The notes under the pieces: generated by a model
What the model saw: only the letters and a program-made list of their open reading frames with translations
Database searches by the model: none
What the model was told of the DNA's origin: nothing
DNA from: Helicobacter_D sp964464895
Lineage (GTDB): Bacteria; Campylobacterota; Campylobacteria; Campylobacterales; Helicobacteraceae
Direction: 5' to 3'
Assembly: GCA_964464895.1 (NCBI GenBank)
Contig: CAYXGY010000012.1
Location: 1-38,395, forward strand
Length of the DNA stretch: 38,395 nucleotides
Position numbers and translations under genes: made by a program
In this document: positions 34,001 through 38,395 of the stretch, piece after piece
Layout: the number at the start of each line of letters is the position of its first letter
Numbering within the stretch: the stretch's first letter is position 1

Positions 34001-34455
34001 TTTATAGTGATACTCTAAAAAACCACAAAGATTTAGGATTTGAGTTAGAATTAAAAACAAAAGCGGGAGACTATGGCTTAGTTTCGTCTCACGAGTTTGT
34101 CGCCGAGTTAAGTAATCCTGCCTTTAGAGAGAAACTTAAAAAAGTAGGCGTATTTGAAAAAATTGTAGATAATATTCTAAGGCTTTTTGTTAGTGCCAAA
34201 GAAGCATTTGCGCTCAAGAAAAATAATGCCTACGATACACTTAAAAAGAATCTTTATGCAATCATTGATAATTATAAAGAGGATTTTACCTCCGCGTATG
34301 AAATGGCAAAAATCAAAAACCACCCATTGCGAAGTGAAAAATCTAATTTTGATACGCAAATTATACCACAAATCCAAAAGAAATTTAATTTTGATACACA
34401 AAAGGCAAGGGATTTAGCAGAGTGGCATAAGGAATCACCCTTTAACCAAAGATGA
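25015..34455 (+). CDS. Giant polyvalent phage protein with chained toxin-like domains
   Basis: A protein of 3146 residues, probably injected with the DNA. Residues 329-412 are a Gly/Ala-rich membrane-like segment as in ejection proteins, and 420-980 is helical. Modules follow: DUF3519/barnase-like (about 991-1141, DFGTNYPQFYHKG, DLVWGE, GFGLSHI); Lys/Gln linker; DdrB-ParB-like (1240-1400, VGNHRAEAL at 1294); nuclease-like (1677-1810, INHTLKRHG); helical (1812-1981); LPD3-like (2061-2200); barnase-like (2265-2390); second DUF3519 (2531-2689); and gluzincin metallopeptidase (2700-3115, HELIH at 2960-2964, HEFVAE near 3027). IIPQ or IIPK closes most modules (1142, 1811, 1982, 2211, 2394, 2690, 3116), with AIPQ near 1615. 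The frame stops at 34453, while an ADP-ribosyltransferase domain continues in the +1 frame. Domain names are by eye. Confidence 0.8.
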   Translation: MEQQQPKLGRYDFEKAIKGGLSKSQIINSLRNNYDTEGVDWEKLNADLKDLSKTQRDNITFDILYNNQDSWGIKGLKIKEPPKALQNRILDNNQIQSIEQEVQNMPQWAIQNAMLPQLAREAVGINGFWNLFKSKETIAQDNALKNAYDTQIDKKLEKGEKLSIGEMMRYYQANDGMQGYFSPEAHYQKQQELKKIAQTDFQNLEESQKQELKRQYRITRLWNSERELHEKLKDEQSKKETDAHTKARAKRLESDIINLERTYKNILKSGVDWWNDSSEQSDRYKEMIQENALSLGFDGIGFRGDRIYAYKGDKAIFIDDGFFHNLGQILSTNAFDIGGSITGAIAGAKRGKGKIGTLAGAVAGSAVGAGLGGIADSIIAQFNARGEVNLADALLTGAESATFDIAGGLIVNSGVKAAKGAVKGVQKLMELNPFPFASTLKNFVGGENIQAAKELLEKTFTQEQKDDILEFSKSFGGNLELEGKDTFLTKGAEYLTAKYGADSTIAKVANSLENYSKAYNKGRAREELLTLIRTDEKGQSLGVLLEVAKNSIEANKNLREILNATSYKLRKEIENLGLKENAFKDVFNDLINGTKEDYDEAFNKILGNLYENEKVVLNGEAYAKKREEMGELIQLDPQGLGFLNFVEKGIYNPNGVNFEQLHNARKLLNSYHKEASNPSTKDFIRDVADSLIREDIEKGIKEIFLSHPQQYENAKRLYETALSDYANMSETLKILHELKFNDKAKTNAELMDSLIKYIQGDGGLKELDNYVTLTKGLKKEQIESLELNALNRIYEKNLIKDSRDSTFEIFNSQKFLKETEKLSEIFQSESAKKFLEIMQGFNRLFGNDAKIAFELGLGNPPKEGSAIAQSVEGAIKQKIVKGIFSILMRNLPTSNKMIDKLGFKEVVQKMALSYHIEQALKSAYSINDFNFALKKISDNPNTPTPTRLAIESFNKELTKLLEEVRENAEFSKNTKELEEALGKANLQEPQADFGTNYPQFYHKGSEAIAHLLETKSGQVQGAFYRKDLQELSGNGEIDLVWGEITDKTNHKGFGLSHIIDKHPEITSDILNDIIQNGELKIRKNEAIQIAKDNYKVILKSNWKGEPTKNKWIVTAYEEEKGLSISSKPLTETDSLASNSSAIIPQPKSLQEKIQVLKAKRKQELEKAKQEKRAKEAQISQKLKEAQLEKQRQKDAQVGKAINEMDLSLQGTIQARALKPTKINLENKSYPAKFVIIKKEDLKPNFETKGTQGRTQKQENIIKDIQENLNPNKLFFSEGGFEGLPIILKDGQVSVGNHRAEALKSLSKESQLAYKQSAKEVFGVDLKEDELIVRMLDEGIPNEEILNLSFASNVGREQNLSEKALSTLGKYQENLDKLPQNIYAQNVEEMQQIVAKSLDKTNNGLNTFDTNFALFASLAKSKNKNILDALNAISGDAEQKAKVVKMFAENAGNFHNLAKQTQMPNLDLRDYLTQALYFTAKADKSRVENFKELAQEIKSILQTTDTQGKNALIQEESHYNELIGKALGYSFARFRELENPSGSFFDFLSNIKQALSEELEPTLFSTGRPLSSADIYDFLNVSIKSGFPSNETSEVLELLPQLKAKHEAISARGQAIPQEVKNIIDSSPQKGRDMQIIGQENFTPEVVKYVQKENKKVAIEKLREEEAEALGFKYPQDVRVTIDSSAINHTLKRHGTESNLAQKSGQEIVKYSDIARYREYAKGADETLKSVDNGGSNVLVSYKQVNGHFVVVEQIKKKNNELGFKTLFKGAGNYKDSISYKNTKAKAQTLSIGYEPSANSFASAKSLNSSDIIPQTTKEAIDPADRFAEPFSNELFNALPKEIQKQYQSLQKQAGLLNHKYHQAKGIKAKRVYEKQYNAMLDKIYDFEQKYPVRVPSTQMQVRGNTLPSCNPDEIIDVEIIQAEPSIQKQITYKRHNLRAKAIQSLQIKLEALKPYPQKQIEYKRLESQINALVEKQHKDKEIIPQERRLDDNSNTHDSKLNHPSNSNADTLYPLSGSHSQERGGVEFLPGTREAFIYHTQAPQGIATLRKELKAALSPYLNVEIINKQTGLKGVITSKEVNKISSKKAVDKSLANGFSRDEHFKASQHLKNLFENATFKDTHSDYKQNLNIKAVHRFQTELKMNEKQAIAKITLFEKIEGKNRIYTLELESLANPIPLSASVHNTESALKAQSVATAHNGATPIAKSDNAIIPQSAKDSTPFIKELQNGDKFFKDDLGKTHKLTKEVQEQWLATFELKSLEESVRLETPRELHEILGKEIKLNLGSLLKLTSQNRTPFIKEIKEVIINPEFALKDNNIVILGRHLKDKDYFVNVSVDKGEYFVSISNGIKEANNIKNKLKRGAEVIYQSPNANSNLQTLLQASRYSTNKIDNRIIPQSKALIKKKELLEKYKNQLEKLRVTIQKLPALPPNRSNNASRALQRNLSSKYNNLEYKIDQLQREIILKDPNSSGKDKLIAEHGEDYVYGMLSYETERFTKNILLDKVLIDKGQGFEINRLRDFNTKYYDLHPIEDFGTNYAEFYHDGKGAIAKLLLESQDFAKSGKEGTFSGQVAGAFWRKDLGDITLVWGQEGTGKSDGFGLSKIAKYHPEVLENLSELIQTLPIKKETPNRYQLENDNYKIAIRKDFEGNKESWVLTAFEKDESIARRRTDLPSSQGEVKKTTLTDTPTDIIPKMPLNQKDEKEFLKLKPAQREQIAQEQFIGNSEQLIKEKKAQELQTLKQKLQNADIQAKREILLQHLQKDSKEITNELMETIRIVKEKDFLPHEIEEAKNLILINRTDKISPEKLNELAINHLIKEVKEKYNNLLSTKKQIAKEIIHLEYFSSTRNISFLERLAKIEKRVLKSLDENIKENNLTYFVATTEGEARARELFESCKPDSEQRELFERILPIAQKLNVEIKQAINDKKLSKEADGVYYTGLNSVRVKNNRVSQEKGKVFLHELIHSVTSRAMIAYETGKKELLTPNQVAAIRNIKEIYSDTLKNHKDLGFELELKTKAGDYGLVSSHEFVAELSNPAFREKLKKVGVFEKIVDNILRLFVSAKEAFALKKNNAYDTLKKNLYAIIDNYKEDFTSAYEMAKIKNHPLRSEKSNFDTQIIPQIQKKFNFDTQKARDLAEWHKESPFNQR
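28438..34371 (+). repeat. Seven dispersed ATTATACCACAA module-junction repeats
   Basis: The 12-mer ATTATACCACAA, coding Ile-Ile-Pro-Gln, occurs in frame at 28438, 30445, 30958, 31645, 32194 and 34360. A seventh copy at 33082 reads ATTATACCAAAA (IIPK). Flanking bases differ at every site while the core is identical. Each lies at the end of a recognisable domain. On the minus strand all seven read TGGTATAAT, a perfect extended -10 sequence. Confidence 0.9.
30983..31183 (+). CDS. Nested out-of-frame membrane protein gene
   Basis: Inside the giant gene but in another frame, AAAGGAG is followed by an ATG at 30983 and a 66-residue ORF. It has a strong membrane helix (residues 2-25, TIVILTILSLITLAIAMLIP) and an amphipathic charged tail (ATAKSAEEWNFYRELEKHSS). 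In the same place the giant protein reads as an Asn/Ser/Asp/His-rich string of low quality, so the nested frame may be the one under selection. It begins 14 bases after an IIPQ junction. It might be an immunity or lysis-type peptide, or the relic of a gene absorbed into the giant ORF. Confidence 0.5.
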   Translation: MTIVILTILSLITLAIAMLIPYILYQEATAKSAEEWNFYRELEKHSSTTPKHLKESQPCEKNLKPP

Positions 34456-34462
34456 GCAGGGA

Positions 34463-35254
34463 TTGCCTAAAGTGTTTTATCATGGGAGCGGAGATTATGG
34501 GTTTGAAGAGTTTAAATATGGCAATGATGAGCTAGGAAAACAAGGTTTTTATTTCTCTAGCTCCAAAGAAGTGGCAAATACTTATAATATATGGGACGAA
34601 AACCCAATATATGAAGTCTTTTTGAATATCAAAAACCCATACATAGCAGATTTTAAAGGCAATGCTTATAACTCAAAATTTGGACACGAGCTTTTAAATG
34701 AATTAGTAGCACTAAACTTACCACAAAAATACGATGGTGTAATTTTTAAAAATATCCGCGATGAAGCAGAACAAGGAAGCGGCAAGATTGCTGATACAAT
34801 TGTTGTTTTCAACCCTCGCCAAATCAAAGAGGTTAAAAATAGAGGTGTAGAGGGCAAATACTTCAATGAGGATTCGTCTAATATCTATCAATCTAATCCG
34901 TATTTAGGCGCGGGGCTTTTAGGGGGAAGTATGGCAGGTGTGGAAGAAGATGAGAGCGGCAATCTAAGCTTCAATCCCGCGGATTTCCTACTAGGTTTGA
35001 GCACAGGCGCGGTTGGAAGCAAGGCAGCAGCAAAAGGCTTTAAGGCAATCTATAGCAACCCAGAGCTTAAGGCAAAGATTACCCAAGAGCTCGCCACAAC
35101 CTTAGGAAAGGGTTGGGATTCCGCAACCAAAGCCTACCCTATTCTTTCCACATTAGAGCCACGACACATTATCGCAAAAAGCGAGAAAGGTAGGGACTTA
35201 CAAGCAAAGCATATTTTAAAAGAGTTGGAGAAAGAGGAGATTCACAAACTCTAA
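34463..35254 (+). CDS. ADP-ribosyltransferase-like C-terminal part of the giant protein
   Basis: A 263-residue ORF beginning at a TTG; the frame is open from 34418. Residues 1-130 match the ART domain of polyvalent phage proteins: VFYHGS, FYFSSSKEVANTY, KYDGVIFKNI and TIVVFNPRQIKEV. The Gly-Ser-x-Gly-Phe start and the His-Gly-Ser are the NAD-binding strand. A Gly-rich tail (GAGLLGGSMAG) and a helical end follow. Bases 34439-34462 in this frame read PLTKDEQG, the usual lead-in to the domain, and directly continue the upstream sequence AEWHKES in the giant frame. It is therefore a +1-shifted continuation, by mutation or programmed shift, not an independent gene. Confidence 0.75.
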   Translation: MPKVFYHGSGDYGFEEFKYGNDELGKQGFYFSSSKEVANTYNIWDENPIYEVFLNIKNPYIADFKGNAYNSKFGHELLNELVALNLPQKYDGVIFKNIRDEAEQGSGKIADTIVVFNPRQIKEVKNRGVEGKYFNEDSSNIYQSNPYLGAGLLGGSMAGVEEDESGNLSFNPADFLLGLSTGAVGSKAAAKGFKAIYSNPELKAKITQELATTLGKGWDSATKAYPILSTLEPRHIIAKSEKGRDLQAKHILKELEKEEIHKL

Positions 35255-35289
35255 AAAATACGAAAACCCAAAAAGAAAAAGGTAACAAA

Positions 35290-35340
35290 ATGGTTCTAAA
35301 TCAAGAAAAATTATCAGGAGCTTTGTTGGATGCAATATGA
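35290..35340 (+). CDS. Possible 16-residue leader ORF before methyltransferase
   Basis: An ATG behind AAAAAGG opens a 16-codon ORF whose end overlaps the methyltransferase ATG at 35330. Its AGGAG at 35316-35320 also serves the methyltransferase. It may be a coupling ORF or chance. Confidence 0.25.
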   Translation: MVLNQEKLSGALLDAI

Positions 35341-36016
35341 GATAAAACACCAAGAAGCCTTAGAATATTTAAAAAACTTAAAAGATAGTAGTGTAGATTT
35401 GGTTGTAACTGACCCACCTTATCTTATGCGAGATTGTGGGACTGGAGGCATTTGTGGTAAGAGGAGGAAATACCATAAAATTTATAGCAAAGAGTTAAAA
35501 CAGAATCTAAGAGATGGATTTGACTTCAAAATCCTAGAGGAAATAAGACGAGTGAATAATCCTTTGAATGCTTATTTCTTTTGTAATGCCAAACTTTTGG
35601 GGAAACTTTTAGAATATTTCAAAGAGGATAAATTTGATATTTTGGTATATCACAAGAAAAATCCAATCCCTGCTTTTAATAAAAAATATTTGAGTGATTT
35701 AGAATATATTTTATTTGTTTGCAATAATAGAAATTTAATGCAAAATACTTTTTCTACTAGCTCCAAGCTTTTTTCTATCAATATTCCTCCTAAGGAGAGT
35801 AATCACCCCACAGAAAAACCAATATCTATCCTAAAAATTCTTATACAAAATTCCTCCAAGAAAGGCGATGTAGTGCTTGATTGTTTTTGTGGAAGCGGAA
35901 GCACGCTCAAAGCCTCCCTAGAATTAGAGAGGAAATTTGTAGGCTGCGAGATAAAAGAGGAATATTTTAATATGTGTTTTAATAGGATTAAAAATATCCA
36001 AAAGAATTTATTTTAA
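35330..36016 (+). CDS. DNA methyltransferase (N6-adenine or N4-cytosine)
   Basis: A 228-residue class-beta amino-methyltransferase. The catalytic motif IV is VVTDPPYLMRD (Asp28-Pro-Pro-Tyr31) near the N-terminus. The C-terminal SAM-binding motif is VVLDCFCGSGSTLKA, preceded by HPTEKP. Order (IV before I) and length match phage orphan methylases. A target-recognition segment (35-120) lies between. No restriction endonuclease with obvious specificity follows, but an MmcB-like nuclease-fold gene lies 340 bases downstream. It may protect phage DNA from host restriction or regulate transcription. Confidence 0.88.
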   Translation: MQYEIKHQEALEYLKNLKDSSVDLVVTDPPYLMRDCGTGGICGKRRKYHKIYSKELKQNLRDGFDFKILEEIRRVNNPLNAYFFCNAKLLGKLLEYFKEDKFDILVYHKKNPIPAFNKKYLSDLEYILFVCNNRNLMQNTFSTSSKLFSINIPPKESNHPTEKPISILKILIQNSSKKGDVVLDCFCGSGSTLKASLELERKFVGCEIKEEYFNMCFNRIKNIQKNLF

Positions 36017-36124
36017 TGAGTCAATTAGCACATAAGCAAACGCAATCCCTAGAATCCAAAAAGGCACAAAGAAAAGCGGAATTAGAGAGAAAATCATCAA
36101 AAAAGTGATTCTCTCCTCACGCAA
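36008..36124 (-). CDS. Possible small leftward membrane peptide
   Basis: A 38-residue frame from a TTG with a near-continuous hydrophobic helix (LMIFSLIPLFFVPFWILGIA) and a charged start (LREER). It opposes the end of the methyltransferase and overlaps a 30-codon Lys/Gln/Ser-rich plus-strand ORF (36016-36108) that looks less like protein. No clear ribosome binding site was found, so this is tentative. Confidence 0.3.
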   Translation of the reverse strand: MREERITFLMIFSLIPLFFVPFWILGIAFAYVLIDSLK

Positions 36125-36220
36125 ATAAATCCACAAAACCTACAAAAAGCCATATTATTTTATCTCCTTTTTTTAAAAATCTAAATCCTCTAAAATCTCA
36201 CTCTTAAAATGGAGAATAAA

Positions 36221-36388
36221 ATGAGCAAAGATTCTAAGTTTGAATGCCATAAATGCGCATATCAAGACACAAACTATTGCGAGTATTGCCCTGACCATAA
36301 GGTAATGCAGCCGCAACTTCTAGGGCTTTGGAAATTTTACAAGGAGGTTTTTAAGTGTTTGTTAAAGAGGCTAAGAAAGAGAAATTAA
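36221..36388 (+). CDS. Small four-Cys (zinc-ribbon-like) protein
   Basis: A 55-residue ORF behind GGAG. It has Cys9-x2-Cys12 and Cys20-x2-Cys23 with His residues nearby, a typical minimal zinc-binding knuckle, followed by a basic tail. It overlaps the nuclease-like gene by 34 bases, so the two are probably co-expressed. The function is unknown. Confidence 0.5.
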   Translation: MSKDSKFECHKCAYQDTNYCEYCPDHKVMQPQLLGLWKFYKEVFKCLLKRLRKRN

Positions 36389-36903
36389 ATTCTACCCAAA
36401 TCAAACTTGTATTAATGGAGTATTTTCGCTATAAAAAACAATATATAGGAGTGGTAAGTGAATATGCTCACTATTGTGATGAAATTGAAGACATTGTAGC
36501 GTTTAAAAACTTTGATATTGCAGTTGTTGAGATTAAAATATCCAAAAGCGACTTTTTAAAGGACTTCAAAAAGCCCAAGCATTCACTAAATTGTAATAAG
36601 ATATGGTATAGTCATTTTTATTTTTGCGTTACAGAGGAGCTAAAAGACTTTGCGCTTCGGTATTTAAAAGAAAATGGATATAAGCACTATGGAATTTTAG
36701 TCGCAAATGGTGGAAATGGCAATCCGTTCATCTCCACAGCAAGACCCGCTAAGAGATTTATTTATAATGGCGAAAACAAGATTTTCAGATATGGATTATT
36801 TCACAGAGAGAATCGTTACACCCTAGAAGCAATAATCCGCAGAATGAGCAGTGAATTGGTCCAAAACAAGAGAAAAGTCATATCCGCAACACAAGAAATA
36901 TAA
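36355..36903 (+). CDS. MmcB-like PD-(D/E)xK nuclease-fold protein
   Basis: A 182-residue protein starting with GTG behind AAGGAGG. Residues 35-95 match the MmcB/DUF2161-type restriction-endonuclease fold: an acidic strand EIEDIVAFKNFDIAVVEIKIS with Glu59-x-Lys61, then SDFLKDFKKPKH and a WYSHFYFCV strand. The family is linked to DNA repair or nuclease action. It lies downstream of the methyltransferase and the small zinc protein, so a restriction-like or repair role is possible. The C-terminus is basic and helical. Confidence 0.65.
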   Translation: MFVKEAKKEKLNSTQIKLVLMEYFRYKKQYIGVVSEYAHYCDEIEDIVAFKNFDIAVVEIKISKSDFLKDFKKPKHSLNCNKIWYSHFYFCVTEELKDFALRYLKENGYKHYGILVANGGNGNPFISTARPAKRFIYNGENKIFRYGLFHRENRYTLEAIIRRMSSELVQNKRKVISATQEI

Positions 36904-36957
36904 AATCGCCCTCAAAATTAAAAGTTAGGGATTAATTTGATTTATAATTTTTGAATC

Positions 36958-37233
36958 TTAATTACACAATTGCTTCAATAGGAAATCACTTATATTGCTT
37001 GCTCTAATTGTATAGCCGTGCTGTGTATGCTCCCAAGTTTTTTCCTTATAAGGCAAACCTCTTTCATTAAACCACACAGATAAGATTTTTTTATCTTGCA
37101 ATAATGAATTTAAAGCATTATTGATTTCTGTTTCATCGCAATTTAAATCAAGCCCCAATAAATAAATCTCATCGTCTGTCACTTTATTAGCATTATCTTG
37201 GATATAACTAAAGATTCTATTTTCTAAGCTCAT
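36958..37233 (-). CDS. Unknown small protein, downstream gene of leftward cassette
   Basis: A 91-residue protein. Residues 15-60 look like a winged helix (DDEIYLLGLDLNCDETEINN, LNSLLQDKK), followed by a conspicuous aromatic/His stretch, WFNERGLPYKEKTWEHTQHG. Its start overlaps the upstream leftward gene by 17 bases, so they form one operon. It is not recognised; it could be a DNA-binding antitoxin or regulator. Confidence 0.55.
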   Translation of the reverse strand: MSLENRIFSYIQDNANKVTDDEIYLLGLDLNCDETEINNALNSLLQDKKILSVWFNERGLPYKEKTWEHTQHGYTIRASNISDFLLKQLCN

Positions 37234-38095
37234 TATCTAATCCAATTAAAATATTTAAAACATTTTTAATATCATCTAGTGTTGTATCTATATTTTCAAT
37301 AGAGAATATAAGATTAGATTTTAAAATTATTTTGTATCTGATAATTTCATTGTTGATTATTTCTAGTATATTTACTCCAGTATTTTTTATTTTATTGCTC
37401 AATGCTTTTGGATAATTTGTTACAAAATGATTAATTAATATTCGCTCATTTTCGTCCATATCTTGTATAAACTTGCTATTAATATTTAAATCATCAAGAC
37501 TTGTTTCATCTAGTGGAATATTTTTAATTTGCTTTCTAATTTGTTCGTTATTAGAGGATAATTTAGAGTGGATTGTTAAAAGCTTGCCCTCAGCAGTATA
37601 AGAATAATATAAAGCCATATACTTTTTATCCCATTTATATGCAAACTTATCACTATTTATCAAAGCGAGAAATGTGGAAGATACAATTTTTTGAGTAAAA
37701 ACCAATTGTCCTTCTAGTTGATTGTTTTTTAGGCTTTTTCTTGCTTGCGTAAGAGTTAATGATTGATTTTGCAAGCGTTTCTTGGCACAAATGATATATT
37801 CTTTTTCTACTATAATAATACATTCGCTAAAAAGTGCTTCTTTATTCTTTGGAATAATCACATCGCTACTAACTGATAAAAGAGATGGAAGCCTTTTGTA
37901 GTAGATTACTTCAAATCTTCCTTTGGTAAAAATTCCTTTTAGGATTTCATATTGCTCAGTATCTGTCCTTTTAGAAAGGGCATTGTATATTTTTTCAATA
38001 AATACTTCTTTCTGTTCTTTTGAGTATTCTAACTCTAAAGACATTCCCAATTCTATTAAGTCATTCAAAGCAAGTAAAGTTAATCTCTCTTTCAT
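37217..38095 (-). CDS. Unknown protein, upstream gene of leftward cassette
   Basis: About 292 residues from the ATG at 38095; the frame stays open to a GTG at 38254, but that upstream part is not protein-like and overlaps a rightward promoter box. The ribosome binding site before the ATG is weak. It is a soluble alpha/beta protein rich in Lys, Ile and Asn. A central segment (VIIPKNKEALFSECIIIVEKE) and a C-terminal helical region are visible. No family is recognised. It is much more AT-rich than its neighbours, suggesting recent acquisition. With its partner it is a candidate defence or toxin-antitoxin cassette. Confidence 0.55.
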   Translation of the reverse strand: MKERLTLLALNDLIELGMSLELEYSKEQKEVFIEKIYNALSKRTDTEQYEILKGIFTKGRFEVIYYKRLPSLLSVSSDVIIPKNKEALFSECIIIVEKEYIICAKKRLQNQSLTLTQARKSLKNNQLEGQLVFTQKIVSSTFLALINSDKFAYKWDKKYMALYYSYTAEGKLLTIHSKLSSNNEQIRKQIKNIPLDETSLDDLNINSKFIQDMDENERILINHFVTNYPKALSNKIKNTGVNILEIINNEIIRYKIILKSNLIFSIENIDTTLDDIKNVLNILIGLDNELRK

Positions 38096-38253
38096 TATAC
38101 GCCTATACCATAACTTTATTTTAAATTTTACTTTGTAGTAGCTTAATTTTTCATTGTGAAAAAGAGCAAAGGAAAGAGATATTTGATTTATAATTTTTAG
38201 AATTCGTTGCAAACCATTATAATCATAAATCCAAAAATAACCTTGAATTTTCA

Positions 38254-38286
38254 CGCCTTTAATTCAAAATCTAAAACCAATAAAAT
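38254..38286 (+). promoter_or_regulatory. Late promoter, copy 5 (operon leaving the window)
   Basis: TTTTCACGCCTTTAAT with CGCCTTTAA at 38254-38262, 18 bases, TAAAAT (38281-38286); the ATG at 38315 follows 28 bases later, the same distance as at the fibre gene. Confidence 0.75.
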
Positions 38287-38314
38287 ATCGCAACACTCAA
38301 CATAAAGGGACACA

Positions 38315-38395
38315 ATGACCTACCAACAAATAGCAGCACAACTTTCCAACAAAAAAGTCCAAAAGCTAGCTTTAGAGAATAGAATGGCAAACTTG
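38315..38395 (+). CDS. Partial gene, first of the next late operon
   Basis: 27 codons are visible from an ATG behind AAAGGGA, directly after a late promoter; the gene runs off the window. The start is helical and basic. Given that the scaffold and capsid genes are missing from the window, they may begin here, but 27 residues are not enough to say. Confidence 0.6.
   Translation, partial: MTYQQIAAQLSNKKVQKLALENRMANL

Noticed and set aside
36930..38200. Repeated TTTGATTTATAATTTTT at both ends of the leftward cassette (near 36938 and 38181)
   Set aside because: It could mark an insertion, but 17 bases of such low complexity in very AT-rich DNA are too likely by chance.
38096..38254. Upstream extension of the leftward gene to a GTG at 38254
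   Set aside because: The extra 53 residues are not protein-like, the GTG lacks a ribosome binding site and lies in the promoter box of the rightward operon.
1..38395. CRISPR array, insertion sequence, tRNA or rRNA
   Set aside because: No regularly spaced repeats, transposase motifs or structured RNA genes were seen on either strand.

Overview
The window is an AT-rich phage genome segment, most likely a prophage of an enterohepatic Helicobacter or a close Campylobacterota relative. Support: A/T-rich codon use, the frequent words AGAATC and GATTCT, DUF3519-type domains in a giant phage protein (a family typical of Helicobacter), and many Helicobacter-like small genes. The P22-type portal, separate helicase and primase, GH24 endolysin and lack of any visible contractile-tail genes suggest a podovirus-like temperate phage. 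The organism is inferred; no host marker gene is present.

Layout. (1) 1-390: left flank with a terminator hairpin and no convincing gene. (2) 391-8891, all rightward: small unknown genes, tyrosine integrase, two YopX-domain proteins, a winged-helix replication initiator, a DnaB-like helicase and a DnaG-like primase. (3) 8878-9462, leftward: a terminase-small-subunit-like gene. (4) 9529-13081: coiled-coil tail fibre with an internal 210-bp duplication, a second fibre-like protein and a DUF4376 protein. (5) 13253-16942: lysis cassette (membrane protein, DUF1353, endolysin, small membrane protein, Rz1-like lipoprotein) followed by small putative virion genes. (6) 16994-18790: secreted or membrane accessory genes, the last two leftward. 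(7) 18970-25005: structural proteins, large terminase, periplasmic EndA-type DNase, Rz-like protein and portal. (8) 25015-35254: one enormous polyvalent protein (3146 aa) whose C-terminal ADP-ribosyltransferase-like domain is in another frame. (9) 35330-36903: DNA methyltransferase, a tiny four-cysteine protein and an MmcB-like nuclease. (10) 36958-38095: an unrecognised leftward two-gene cassette. (11) A new rightward gene starts at 38315 and runs off the end. No capsid, scaffold or lysogeny repressor is recognised; they may lie outside the window.

Two observations stand out. First, the giant protein is a chain of effector-like domains (two DUF3519/barnase-like, DdrB-ParB-like, a second nuclease-like, LPD3-like, another barnase-like, HExxH metallopeptidase, ADP-ribosyltransferase). 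Nearly every boundary carries the tetrapeptide IIPQ, encoded by the same 12 bases ATTATACCACAA; this looks like a cassette junction. Second, five rightward late transcription units and the leftward gene at 9462 begin with the same element, CGCCTTTAA followed 18-19 bases later by a TAnAAT-like hexamer. It appears to be a phage-specific promoter that co-regulates the late modules; at 9468-9524 two copies face each other and share their -10 region.
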